Translations under genes and position numbers: made by a program
Part shown: piece after piece, positions 8,135-16,027 of the stretch
Layout of the letters: each line of letters begins with the position of its first letter
Numbering within the stretch: the stretch's first letter is position 1
NCBI RefSeq assembly: GCF_003611275.1
Contig: NZ_CP020695.1
Location: 124,001-188,000, forward strand
DNA length: 64,000 nt
Source of the DNA: Sulfitobacter sp. D7
GTDB lineage: Bacteria; Pseudomonadota; Alphaproteobacteria; Rhodobacterales; Rhodobacteraceae
Reading direction: 5' to 3'
Notes under the pieces: model-generated
What the model saw: the letters and a program-made list of their open reading frames with translations, nothing else
What the model was told of the DNA's origin: nothing
Databases searched by the model: none

Positions 8135-9042
8135 GCTCTCTCTCCCTTTAGTCCGTTGTCTGTTATGAATTGGTCCAGCACCGCCTGCTGCCGCTCTGTC
8201 AGGGGCCAAGCGGAGGGCGGGCGCGTGGCCCCGCAATCCTGTCCGATGGCCATAAGGGCGGCTTTGACACCGGTGACATTGGTGCCGTTATGCTCTTCCG
8301 CGCGGATGTCCTCAAAGGCGCGCATCCCTGCGATAAGGCGGTTCGCCTCGGCGTAGTTGCCTGCATCCAGTGCCGCGTGAATGGCGACCGACCGCTCGGG
8401 CCAGACGTTGATAAGGCCCGAGGTGAACCCCCGCGCCCCCACGGCATAGAGCGGCGGTGCCCAGACCTCGGCCAGCCCGCCGACCCAGACGATATCATCC
8501 GGCGCCGCCTCAATCGCGCGGGCAAGGTTCAAAGGGTTCGGCGTGGCCCATTTGACCCCCTTCACCCCCTCGACTTCGCACAACCGCGCGATGCCCTCGG
8601 GCCCCATCGCATCATTGCGCAGATACAGCATCACCGGCAGCCCGCCCGACGCATCCCGCACCGCGCGCACATAATCGACCGTGCCACGGGGGGAGACGAA
8701 GGGATCGGGCGGTTGGTGAATCATCAACGCATCCGCCCCAGCCTCGGCGCTTGCCTTGGCCAGCGCGCAGGCATCGCGAATGCCGCGCCCGACACCCGCA
8801 AGCAGCGGCGCGCGCCCGTCGATCATCTGCGCAACCTCGCGGACCATGGTGCAGGCCTCATCATTGGTCAGCGCGTAATATTCGCCGGTGTTGCCATTCA
8901 CGACCGGGATATGCACCCCGGCGGCGAGCGCGCGGTCGATGATCGGGGCCAGCTTGCGCGGCGCAATCTCTCCAGCATCGTCATAGGGCGTCACGAGGAT
9001 GCCCGAGATGCCGGTGAGCGCTTTTGATAGATCATGTGTCAT
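8131..9042 (-). CDS. DapA family 2-keto-3-deoxy sugar-acid dehydratase/aldolase
   Basis: A 303-residue class I TIM-barrel protein of the dihydrodipicolinate synthase family. It has GNTGEYY at 50-56 (the GTTGE-like motif), Tyr140 in MLYLRN and the Schiff-base Lys164 in GVKWATPN. Family members in sugar-acid clusters include 2-keto-3-deoxyarabinonate dehydratase, 5-dehydro-4-deoxyglucarate dehydratase (both give 2-oxoglutarate semialdehyde) and KDG aldolase. Its position directly downstream of an arabinonate-dehydratase-like gene, with an aldehyde dehydrogenase across the divergent promoter, favours a dehydratase role (inference). It overlaps the RraA-like gene by four bases. Confidence 0.85.
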   Translation of the reverse strand: MTHDLSKALTGISGILVTPYDDAGEIAPRKLAPIIDRALAAGVHIPVVNGNTGEYYALTNDEACTMVREVAQMIDGRAPLLAGVGRGIRDACALAKASAEAGADALMIHQPPDPFVSPRGTVDYVRAVRDASGGLPVMLYLRNDAMGPEGIARLCEVEGVKGVKWATPNPLNLARAIEAAPDDIVWVGGLAEVWAPPLYAVGARGFTSGLINVWPERSVAIHAALDAGNYAEANRLIAGMRAFEDIRAEEHNGTNVTGVKAALMAIGQDCGATRPPSAWPLTERQQAVLDQFITDNGLKGERA

Positions 9043-9053
9043 AGACGTACCCC

Positions 9054-10796
9054 TCAGAAAATATCCGGCTCACCCGCCGTTTGGCCAAAGGCCGCGGTGA
9101 GATAGTCGAAGTCGCAGCCCTGATCGGCCTGCCCCACATGGCGCTGGAACATATAGCCCCAGCCCCGCTCGAACCGCGGCTCAGGGGCTTTCCAAGCGGC
9201 GCGGCGGGCGGCGAGTTCATCCTCGTCCACCAGCATGTCGAGGGTGCGCGCCTCTAGGTCCATCCGCACGATGTCGCCCGTTTTCAGCAGCGCCAGTGGC
9301 CCGCCCACGAAAGACTCCGGCGCGACATGCAGGATGCAAGCGCCGTAAGACGTGCCCGACATCCGCGCGTCTGAGATCCGCAGCATGTCGCGGTGGCCCT
9401 GTTTCAGCAGCGCCTTCGGCATCGGCAACATGCCCCATTCGGGCATCCCCGGCCCGCCCTGCGGCCCCGCGTTACGCAGCACCAGCACATGGTCCGGCGT
9501 CACGTCGAGATTTTCGTCATCAATCGCGGCCTTCATCTCGGGGTAGCTATCAAAGACCAGCGCCGGGCCTTCGTGGCGGTGGAACTTCGGGTCGCAAGCC
9601 GCCGGTTTGATCACCGCGCCATTGGGGCAAAGGTTGCCCTTAAGCACGGCGAGCGAGCCTTCTTTATAGACCGGGTTCGACAGGGGCCGGATCACGTCGT
9701 CATTATAGACAGGCGCGCCCGCGATCCCTTCCTCCAAGGGTTTGCCGGTGCAGGTGATCGCCGACCGGTCAAGCTTATCGCCCAACTGATCCATCAGCGC
9801 CCGCAGACCGCCCGCGAAATAGAAATCCTCCATCAGGTATTCGCTGCTGCCCAAGGGTCGGATATTGGCAATAAGCGGTGTGGTGCGGCCCAGAGCGTCC
9901 AGATCGTTCAACTCCAGCGCCACACCCGCGCGACGCGCCATTGCCAAGAGATGCACCACCGCATTGGTCGAACAGCCTGTCGCCATCGCCACCGTCGCCG
10001 CGTTCTGCACGGCGGCGGGGGTGATGATCTTGTCCGGCGTCAGGTCTTCCCAAACCATATCGACGATCCGCCGCCCGCAAGAGGCGCTCATCCGTTTGTG
10101 GCCCGCATCCGCAGCGGGGATCGAGGTGGCCCCCGGCAGGGTCAGCCCCATCGCCTCGGCAATCGCGGTCATGGTCGAAGCGGTGCCCATGGTCATGCAA
10201 TGCCCATAAGACCGCGCGATGCCGCCTTCTACGCCGACCCATTCCTCGGCCGAGATCGTGCCCGCGCGGCGCTCGTCCCAGAACTTCCACGCATCCGAGC
10301 CTGAGCCAAGGGCCCGCCCCGCGTAATTGCCGCGCAGCATCGGGCCTGCGGGCAAGAAGATGAACGGCACGCCTGCGCTGATCGCGCCCATGGTCAGACC
10401 CGGCGTGGATTTGTCACAGCCGCCCATCAGCACCACCCCGTCGAGCGGATGCGAGCGGATCGTCTCTTCGGTCTCCATCGCGATCATATTGCGGTAGAGC
10501 ATCGAAGTCGGCTTGGTGAAACTCTCGTCGATGGAAATCGTAGGGATCTCCAACCCCAGCCCGCCGGCCTGCGCGATTCCCTTTTTCACGTCCTCCGCGC
10601 GGTCGCGGAAATGGAGGTGGCAGGGGTTCATCTCGGACCAAGTGTTCAGGATGCCGATCACCGGGCGGCCTTCCCAATCCTCGGGGCCCAGACCCATCTG
10701 CATCATGCGCGACCGATGCCCAAAACTGCGCAGATCGTCGGGGGCAAACCAGCGCGCGCTGCGCAGCTGATCGGCGGTTTTCTTGGTCTCGGTCAT
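9054..10796 (-). CDS. IlvD/Edd family dehydratase, L-arabinonate dehydratase type
   Basis: A 580-residue [2Fe-2S] dehydratase. Counting residues places cysteines at 59 (NPCH), 127 (GGCDKS) and 200 (YGHC), and the catalytic serine at 480 (DARMSG). These are the same numbers I recall for the cluster ligands and catalytic Ser of Rhizobium leguminosarum L-arabinonate dehydratase. Sub-family motif TGCSTN (274-279) also fits the sugar-acid branch rather than true IlvD. Predicted reaction: dehydration of a pentonate or hexonate to the 2-keto-3-deoxy acid. It is the first gene of an operon with the DapA-like and RraA-like genes, 11 bp apart. The promoter carries site B and is shared with the divergent aldolase operon. 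Confidence 0.9.
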   Translation of the reverse strand: MTETKKTADQLRSARWFAPDDLRSFGHRSRMMQMGLGPEDWEGRPVIGILNTWSEMNPCHLHFRDRAEDVKKGIAQAGGLGLEIPTISIDESFTKPTSMLYRNMIAMETEETIRSHPLDGVVLMGGCDKSTPGLTMGAISAGVPFIFLPAGPMLRGNYAGRALGSGSDAWKFWDERRAGTISAEEWVGVEGGIARSYGHCMTMGTASTMTAIAEAMGLTLPGATSIPAADAGHKRMSASCGRRIVDMVWEDLTPDKIITPAAVQNAATVAMATGCSTNAVVHLLAMARRAGVALELNDLDALGRTTPLIANIRPLGSSEYLMEDFYFAGGLRALMDQLGDKLDRSAITCTGKPLEEGIAGAPVYNDDVIRPLSNPVYKEGSLAVLKGNLCPNGAVIKPAACDPKFHRHEGPALVFDSYPEMKAAIDDENLDVTPDHVLVLRNAGPQGGPGMPEWGMLPMPKALLKQGHRDMLRISDARMSGTSYGACILHVAPESFVGGPLALLKTGDIVRMDLEARTLDMLVDEDELAARRAAWKAPEPRFERGWGYMFQRHVGQADQGCDFDYLTAAFGQTAGEPDIF

Positions 10797-10853
10797 GGAA
10801 TCCTCGCCAGCTAAAACATCATCGCAAAACGGGTGGAAAACACATCTTGCTCG

Positions 10854-10866
10854 AACTGATATATTA
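10854..10866. promoter_or_regulatory. copy of the AACTGATATATTA operator motif (site B)
   Basis: An exact 13-base match to 6607-6619, located between the divergent start codons of the IlvD-like gene (10796) and the HpaI-like aldolase gene (10914). It lies 57 bases from the former and 47 from the latter. The flanks differ from site A, which argues that the motif itself is conserved rather than the whole promoter. Confidence 0.7.
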
Positions 10867-10913
10867 CCGTATCACCCCAATTGTCGATACCATTTGAGGG
10901 GCGCGTCGCGAAA

Positions 10914-11714
10914 ATGTCGGGAAAAACACTCAAGCAATCGCTTCGCCAAGGCAGCCGCTTGTCGGGTTTCTGGCTCTCGCTCTGCTCACCTACGGTGACG
11001 GAGATCGCCGCGGGCAGCGGGATCGATTGGTTGTTGCTAGACATGGAACATGCGCCGAATGACCTAAGCCAGATCACCGATCATCTGCGCGCCGCAGGCA
11101 GCGCCAATCCCAATGCGCAGATGGTGGTGCGGATGCCCTCATCCGACCAGACGATGACCAAGCGGCTGCTGGATATCGGCGTGCAAAATCTGATGTTCCC
11201 GATGATCCAAAACGCCGAAGACGCCCGCCGCGCCGTGTCATGGACCCGCTACCCTCCCGAAGGGCTGCGCGGCATCTCGGCTACGATTCGCGCCAATAAC
11301 TACGCGCGGCAGACGGATTACCTGACCACATATACAGACGCGCAATGCGTCATCGTGCAGGTCGAGACCCCCGAAGCGGTCGACCAAATTCCCGCCATCG
11401 CCGCCGTGGCCGGCGTGGACGCGATCTTTATCGGGCCGGGCGATTTGTCGTCGGCGATGGGCCATACCGGCAACCCCATGCACCCCGATGTCCAAGACAA
11501 GATCCGCGAAGCGGTCGACGCCATTCACGCCGCCGGGCTGCCTGCGGGCATCCTTGGCTACGGCGCCGATCTGGCGCGCCGCTACTTTGACAACGGTATC
11601 GAATTCGTCGCCATCGCGGGCGACGCTTGGCTGCTCACGCGGCAGATGGACGCGCTGGTGCAAACCATGGCGCAGCCCTCCCCCACTTTGACACAGCAAA
11701 CCGACAAGGATTGA
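10914..11714 (+). CDS. HpcH/HpaI family class II aldolase
   Basis: A 266-residue TIM-barrel aldolase. The LLLDMEH motif (Asp/Glu metal region), the conserved VQVETPEAV segment with a metal-ligand Glu and IFIGPGDLSSAMG are typical of HpaI, GarL and 2-keto-3-deoxy-rhamnonate aldolases. These cleave 2-keto-3-deoxy acids to pyruvate plus an aldehyde. Start: the longest frame begins with TTG at 10881; ATG 10914 is preferred because it starts at the usual family N-terminus and has GAGGGG upstream. It is followed two bases later by the aldehyde dehydrogenase gene. It may provide an aldolytic (Dahms-type) branch beside the dehydratase route. Confidence 0.85.
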   Translation: MSGKTLKQSLRQGSRLSGFWLSLCSPTVTEIAAGSGIDWLLLDMEHAPNDLSQITDHLRAAGSANPNAQMVVRMPSSDQTMTKRLLDIGVQNLMFPMIQNAEDARRAVSWTRYPPEGLRGISATIRANNYARQTDYLTTYTDAQCVIVQVETPEAVDQIPAIAAVAGVDAIFIGPGDLSSAMGHTGNPMHPDVQDKIREAVDAIHAAGLPAGILGYGADLARRYFDNGIEFVAIAGDAWLLTRQMDALVQTMAQPSPTLTQQTDKD

Positions 11715-11716
11715 TC

Positions 11717-13258
11717 ATGAGCGCTGACAGCAAGACATTTCACCCCCACGGCAAGCACTTGATCGCAGGCGAATGGATCGGCGGCGGAGAAACCTTCGCC
11801 AATTCCCCCGCCACCGGCGAAAGCGACCAATTCCAAAGCGGCACCCCGGCCCATGTGGACCGCGCTTGCGAAGCCGCCGAGGACGCCTTTTGGTCCTACG
11901 CCTATTCAAGCCGCGAGAGCCGCGCCGATTTCCTTGACGCCATCGCAGACGAGATGGAGGCCCGCGCGGATATCATCACAGAAGTTGGCGCGCGCGAATC
12001 TGGCCTGCCGACTGCCCGCCTTCAGGGCGAGCGCGGACGGACCATGGGGCAGCTTCGCCTCTTTGCCGATCACATCCGCAAAGGCGCCCATCTGGACCGT
12101 CGTGTCGACGGTGCCCTGCCCGAGCGCCAACCCATGCCCCGCCCCGACATCCGCATGATCCAGCGCCCCATCGGCCCGGTTGCGATATTCGGCGCGTCGA
12201 ATTTTCCGCTGGCATTCTCCACCGCAGGCGGTGACACCGCCGCGGCGCTGGCGGCGGGCTGCCCGGTCATCGTGAAAGGCCATTCCGCCCATCCCGGCAC
12301 GGGGGAGATTGTGGCCGAAGCGATCCATGCCGCGATCAAGAAATGCGACATTCATCCCGGTGTCTTCTCCCTCATCCATGCCAACAGCCGTGAAGTGGGC
12401 CAGACGCTGGTGCAGCATCCGCTGATCAAAGCCGTTGGCTTCACCGGCTCCCTCGGTGGAGGCCGCGCGCTGTTTGACCTCTGCGCGCAACGGCCCGAGC
12501 CGATCCCGTTCTTCGGCGAGTTGGGCTCGGTCAATCCGATGTTCGTTCTGGCCGAGGCCACTCGAAACCGCGGCGCGGAAATCGGCGCTGGCTGGGCCGG
12601 GTCGCTGACCATGGGCGCGGGGCAGTTCTGCACCAACCCCGGCATCGCGGTCGTGGCCAAGGGGGCCGAGGGCGATGCCTTTGTCGCAGCCGCGAAAGAG
12701 GCGCTTGAGCAGGTCGGCCCGCAGGTCATGCTGACCGACGGCATCGCCAAAGCCTACCGCGACGGTAAGGAACGTTTCACCGGGCGCAACGCGGTACGCG
12801 CGCTGGTGAGCAATGACAGCGAGGGGCGCAGCGCCCAGCCGAACCTCTTTGAAACCGATGCCGATACCTACCTACAAGACCACGCACTTGGCGAAGAGGT
12901 CTTTGGCCCCTTGGGTCTGGTGCTGCGGGTCTCGTCGGGCGATGAGATGCAAGAGCTTGCCAAAGGGTTCGAAGGCCAGCTAACCGCGACACTCCAGATG
13001 GACGAGGGCGACACCGAAGCCGCCAAGGCGCTGATGCCGATCCTTGAACGGAAAGCGGGCCGGGTGCTGGTGAACGGCTTCCCCACCGGGGTCGAGGTTT
13101 GCGATGCCATGGTGCACGGCGGCCCCTACCCGGCCTCCACCAACTTCGGCGCGACCTCCGTCGGCACCATGGCGATCCGCCGCTTCCTGCGACCTGTCTC
13201 CTACCAGAACCTGCCCGAGGCCTTGCTGCCCGAAGATCTGCGCGGGGCATCGACATGA
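11717..13258 (+). CDS. aldehyde dehydrogenase, 2-oxoglutarate-semialdehyde dehydrogenase type
   Basis: A 513-residue NAD(P)-dependent aldehyde dehydrogenase. It has Asn162 in GASNFP, the general base Glu268 in FGELGS and the nucleophile Cys305 in GQFCTNPG. GELGSVNP with QFCTNPG is typical of the 2,5-dioxovalerate dehydrogenase branch, which oxidises 2-oxoglutarate semialdehyde to 2-oxoglutarate as the last step of Weimberg-type pentose and hexarate pathways. The start at ATG 11717 follows AAGGA. The stop overlaps the start of the next gene (ATGA). Together with the two dehydratases upstream this makes an almost complete route from a sugar acid to the TCA cycle. Confidence 0.88.
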   Translation: MSADSKTFHPHGKHLIAGEWIGGGETFANSPATGESDQFQSGTPAHVDRACEAAEDAFWSYAYSSRESRADFLDAIADEMEARADIITEVGARESGLPTARLQGERGRTMGQLRLFADHIRKGAHLDRRVDGALPERQPMPRPDIRMIQRPIGPVAIFGASNFPLAFSTAGGDTAAALAAGCPVIVKGHSAHPGTGEIVAEAIHAAIKKCDIHPGVFSLIHANSREVGQTLVQHPLIKAVGFTGSLGGGRALFDLCAQRPEPIPFFGELGSVNPMFVLAEATRNRGAEIGAGWAGSLTMGAGQFCTNPGIAVVAKGAEGDAFVAAAKEALEQVGPQVMLTDGIAKAYRDGKERFTGRNAVRALVSNDSEGRSAQPNLFETDADTYLQDHALGEEVFGPLGLVLRVSSGDEMQELAKGFEGQLTATLQMDEGDTEAAKALMPILERKAGRVLVNGFPTGVEVCDAMVHGGPYPASTNFGATSVGTMAIRRFLRPVSYQNLPEALLPEDLRGAST

Positions 13259-14217
13259 GCGGCGATCTGATCGGCCCCGTCGCCGTGCTCGACGCGATGC
13301 CGGAGGATATGCAGAATAAAGTGCGCGGCTATGCCGAAGGGCTCGACCTGCGCTTTGCGGCGTCCTATTCCGAAGAGGATTTCGCCAAGGCGGTGAAAGG
13401 TGCCGCCTATATCGTTCCGCGCGGGCGCGGCCTTCCGGCGCCGGTGCTGCGGGGGGCCGATAGCGTGCGCCTCGTGCATCAATGGGGCACCGGCTATGAC
13501 AAGATCCCGGTGGATCTGGCGAAAGAAATGGGCGTGACCGTGGCGCGCAGCCCCGGCGTTAACGCCCCCACCATTGCGGATCTCACCATCGGCATGATGA
13601 TCGCCGCCCTGCGCCGCATTCCGCTGCACTATAACAACACCCGCGCGGGCAAGTGGATCGTGCCAGAGATCGTCCCCGGCGCGCGGGACCTCAGCAGTCA
13701 AAAGGTCGGGCTGATCGGTTTTGGTGCCATCGGGCAACTCGTGGCGAAACGGCTGACGGGCTTTGACTGCGAGGTGCTCTACTACCGCCGCTCAGGGGAG
13801 GCTGAAGGCACCAGCGCGCGCTATGCCGAGCGCGACGAAATTCTTGAGACCTGCGATATCGTCAGCCTGCACATGCCGCTGACGGAGGCGTCGCACCACA
13901 CCATCGGCACGCCGGAACTGGCGCAGATGAAATCCGACGCCCTGCTGGTCAACACCGGACGCGGAGGGCTGATTGATGAGGCGGCTCTGATCGACACGCT
14001 CACCCATAAACGCATCGCGGGCGCGGCCTTGGATGTGTTTACCGAAGAGCCTGTCGAGCCGGACAACCCACTTCTGCGGCTCGATAACGTCCTGCCCCTG
14101 CCCCACATCGGCGGCCACAGTGAGGATAACCTCAAACGTATGGTCGGCCATTGGACCAGCAACATCCGCGCCTTTCACGAAGGGCGCGGGATCGACGAAA
14201 GCTGTATCGTCACCTAA
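13255..14217 (+). CDS. D-isomer-specific 2-hydroxyacid dehydrogenase
   Basis: A 320-residue NAD(P)-dependent dehydrogenase. The Rossmann motif GFGAIG lies at 155-160. The catalytic Arg is in NTGRGG, Glu in DVFTEEP and His in LPHIGG. Family members include glyoxylate/hydroxypyruvate reductases and phosphoglycerate dehydrogenases. The GTGYDKIP segment is a family feature. In this operon it could reduce a 2-oxo acid such as glyoxylate or tartronate semialdehyde, or oxidise a hydroxy-acid substrate; the direction is unknown. It overlaps the upstream stop by four bases and is followed by a terminator hairpin. Confidence 0.88.
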   Translation: MSGDLIGPVAVLDAMPEDMQNKVRGYAEGLDLRFAASYSEEDFAKAVKGAAYIVPRGRGLPAPVLRGADSVRLVHQWGTGYDKIPVDLAKEMGVTVARSPGVNAPTIADLTIGMMIAALRRIPLHYNNTRAGKWIVPEIVPGARDLSSQKVGLIGFGAIGQLVAKRLTGFDCEVLYYRRSGEAEGTSARYAERDEILETCDIVSLHMPLTEASHHTIGTPELAQMKSDALLVNTGRGGLIDEAALIDTLTHKRIAGAALDVFTEEPVEPDNPLLRLDNVLPLPHIGGHSEDNLKRMVGHWTSNIRAFHEGRGIDESCIVT

Positions 14218-14222
14218 ACCAT

Positions 14223-14252
14223 GCCTCCGGCCTGAACCCTCAAGCCGGAGGC
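14223..14252. terminator. bidirectional terminator between convergent genes
   Basis: GCCTCCGGC (14223-14231) pairs with GCCGGAGGC (14244-14252), a perfect 9-bp stem with a 12-nt loop. It lies between the convergent 2-hydroxyacid dehydrogenase and NIPSNAP genes. A second stem, GTACCGCT (14253-14260) with AGCGGTAC (14270-14277), follows directly and reaches into the end of the NIPSNAP gene. Confidence 0.75.
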
Positions 14253-14259
14253 GTACCGC

Positions 14260-14574
14260 TTAACCTTCGAGCGGTACGGGCATGAGGATCTTATTGGTCT
14301 GGCTCACGAGATATCCCGCCTCTGCGCTCTTCTTCAGATAAGCCTGCCACTCAGTATCCGCCGCCATCTGCGCGCGGCGTGCTGCGCGGTCGGCGGCATT
14401 CTCATAGGCCCAGATATGCACGAAGGAGTTCACATCCCCCGTCTCGACCTGAGCATAGATCACTGGCTCGCCAAGAGTACGCTTTTGGGCGGGAAAGCCG
14501 AACTCCGCATAGAGGGCGAGGTGTTTCTTGATCGTGCCGGGGCGGCAGCAATAGGTGCGGTGGTCGTAGATCAT
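14260..14574 (-). CDS. NIPSNAP family protein
   Basis: A 104-residue single-domain protein that starts with MIYDHRTY, the typical NIPSNAP opening (short ferredoxin-like alpha-beta dimeric fold), and contains an FVHIWAYENAADR segment common in the family. No enzymatic activity is firmly established for bacterial members, which often sit in catabolic operons. It is the last gene of the gntR-larE-larB-gntR-nipsnap series, 25 bases after the GntR stop. It may handle or isomerise a small reactive intermediate; that is a guess. Confidence 0.8.
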   Translation of the reverse strand: MIYDHRTYCCRPGTIKKHLALYAEFGFPAQKRTLGEPVIYAQVETGDVNSFVHIWAYENAADRAARRAQMAADTEWQAYLKKSAEAGYLVSQTNKILMPVPLEG

Positions 14575-14599
14575 AAAGGGGCCTTTCGGGGTGTTGGCG

Positions 14600-15316
14600 T
14601 CATGCGATACCGGCGTGGTCGGTGATCCGGGCCCGCGCCTGCAACAGGTGATAGGCCATCGATACGCCCGCAACTTCGCTGTCGCCCGCACGGATCGCTT
14701 CAAGGATTTGGCGGTGCTCATTGATCACCACGTCGATCCGCGCTTGCGAGCCTTGGCGGGTCAGTTTTTGCGCCACGTCGATCCCCTGTTCGATCGACTC
14801 GCGCGCGCAGTCGAGCATCTGAAGGAAAACCTCATTGCCCGAGGCCGCCGCGATGGCGCGGTGGAATTGGTAATCGGCATCGAAGGAAGGGTTGCGCGCC
14901 TGCATCGACGCCTCAAGCGTCTGCAGCGCGGCCTCGATCCGGGCGATATCCTTGGGGCTGGCCCGTTGCGCGGCCATATGCGCGGTGGCTTTTTCAATCG
15001 TGATCCGCGCCTCCATCGCGCGCATCAGCCCGGCAACCGACCCCGCCGTGGCGTATTCGATCAGCTTTTCCGAAGGCCGCCGCCGCACAAAAGTACCCAC
15101 GCCGCGCCGCGCCTCGACCAGCCCGTCCTCTTGCAATTTACGCAGCGCTTCGCGCACCACGGGGCGGGACACGCCAAAGGCTGTGGCGATCTGGTTTTCC
15201 GAAGGCAGCTTTTCGCCCTGCACCAGTTTGTTCGACACGATCTGCTCAAGCACCTGCCCGTAAAGCTGATCGGCCAGTGTCTGCCGTTTCTTGATCTTCA
15301 GTTTCGGTGTTGTCAC
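14600..15316 (-). CDS. GntR family (FCD domain) transcriptional regulator
   Basis: A 238-residue FadR-type regulator. The winged HTH at about 14-78 contains LPSENQIATAFGVSRPVVREALRKLQ and the GVGTFV wing. The FCD domain has FHRAIAAASGN and NEHRQILEAI, including the His residues that usually bind a metal. The start is GTG with GGGAGGG upstream, only three bases after the larB stop, so it is co-transcribed with larE and larB. It is one of three FCD regulators in the island; this one may sense the substrate of the nickel-pincer enzyme (inference). Confidence 0.9.
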   Translation of the reverse strand: MTTPKLKIKKRQTLADQLYGQVLEQIVSNKLVQGEKLPSENQIATAFGVSRPVVREALRKLQEDGLVEARRGVGTFVRRRPSEKLIEYATAGSVAGLMRAMEARITIEKATAHMAAQRASPKDIARIEAALQTLEASMQARNPSFDADYQFHRAIAAASGNEVFLQMLDCARESIEQGIDVAQKLTRQGSQARIDVVINEHRQILEAIRAGDSEVAGVSMAYHLLQARARITDHAGIA

Positions 15317-15319
15317 CGG

Positions 15320-16027
15320 CTACCCTCCCGCCGCGGCGCGGCGCATCATATTGGCCAGCCGCAAGGCCGAAGTCGCAGCCCCATAGCCGTTGTCGATATT
15401 CACCACCGTCACCCCCGGCGCGCAGCTGGCAAGTATCGAATCGAGCGCGACCCTCCCGCCGCGGGCCACACCATAGCCCACGGAGGTCGGCACACCAATG
15501 ACCACCCCCGGCACCAGCCCGGCCACGACCGACGGCAGGGCCGCGTCCATCCCGGCGAAGACGATCACCACATCCATTTCGCGCAACAACTCCTCCCGCG
15601 TGAGCAGACGCCAAAGCCCGGCCACGCCCACGTCTGACACTTCGGTCGCGTCCATTCCACCGTAAGCCAACGTACGCTTCGCCTCTTCCATCGGGGCATA
15701 GTCTGACGTCCCCGCGCTGACCAAACCGATGCGTGGGGTGCTGGCCAACGGGCCAACCTCTCCGAGAATGGCGGTGCGAGAGGCGGCGCAGTAATCAACC
15801 AACTGACGCATATTTTCTGGCAGGTCGCCGAACTGCTCTGCCGTCAGCCTGGTCAAGAGAAGCCTGCGCCCCTCCGTCGCCGCGTCACCGATGATCGCGG
15901 CGATTTGCGGCACTGATTTATGCTCGCAAAGCACGGCTTCTTCGATGCCGATGCGCCCCCCGCGCCCCCGGTCAAAGGTCACGTCCGGATGCCCGTCGGG
16001 GCCTTTCTCATTGATGGACAAATGCAC
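15320..16027 (-). CDS. larB: nickel pincer cofactor biosynthesis protein LarB
   Basis: A 235-residue protein with a PurE/AIR-carboxylase-like core. GLVSAGTSDY, the AxxTLAYGG region, VAGLWRLL, VFAGMDAALPSVVAGL, IGVPTSVGYG and the NIDNGYGAA end are all characteristic of LarB. Family knowledge: LarB carboxylates and hydrolyses nicotinic acid adenine dinucleotide to pyridinium-3,5-biscarboxylate mononucleotide, the first step of the nickel-pincer cofactor. The start is GTG 16027 inside the end of larE (about 20-bp overlap); the Shine-Dalgarno-like GAGGAA is unusually close, so the start is uncertain. It is co-operonic with larE upstream and gntR downstream. Confidence 0.9.
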   Translation of the reverse strand: MHLSINEKGPDGHPDVTFDRGRGGRIGIEEAVLCEHKSVPQIAAIIGDAATEGRRLLLTRLTAEQFGDLPENMRQLVDYCAASRTAILGEVGPLASTPRIGLVSAGTSDYAPMEEAKRTLAYGGMDATEVSDVGVAGLWRLLTREELLREMDVVIVFAGMDAALPSVVAGLVPGVVIGVPTSVGYGVARGGRVALDSILASCAPGVTVVNIDNGYGAATSALRLANMMRRAAAGG

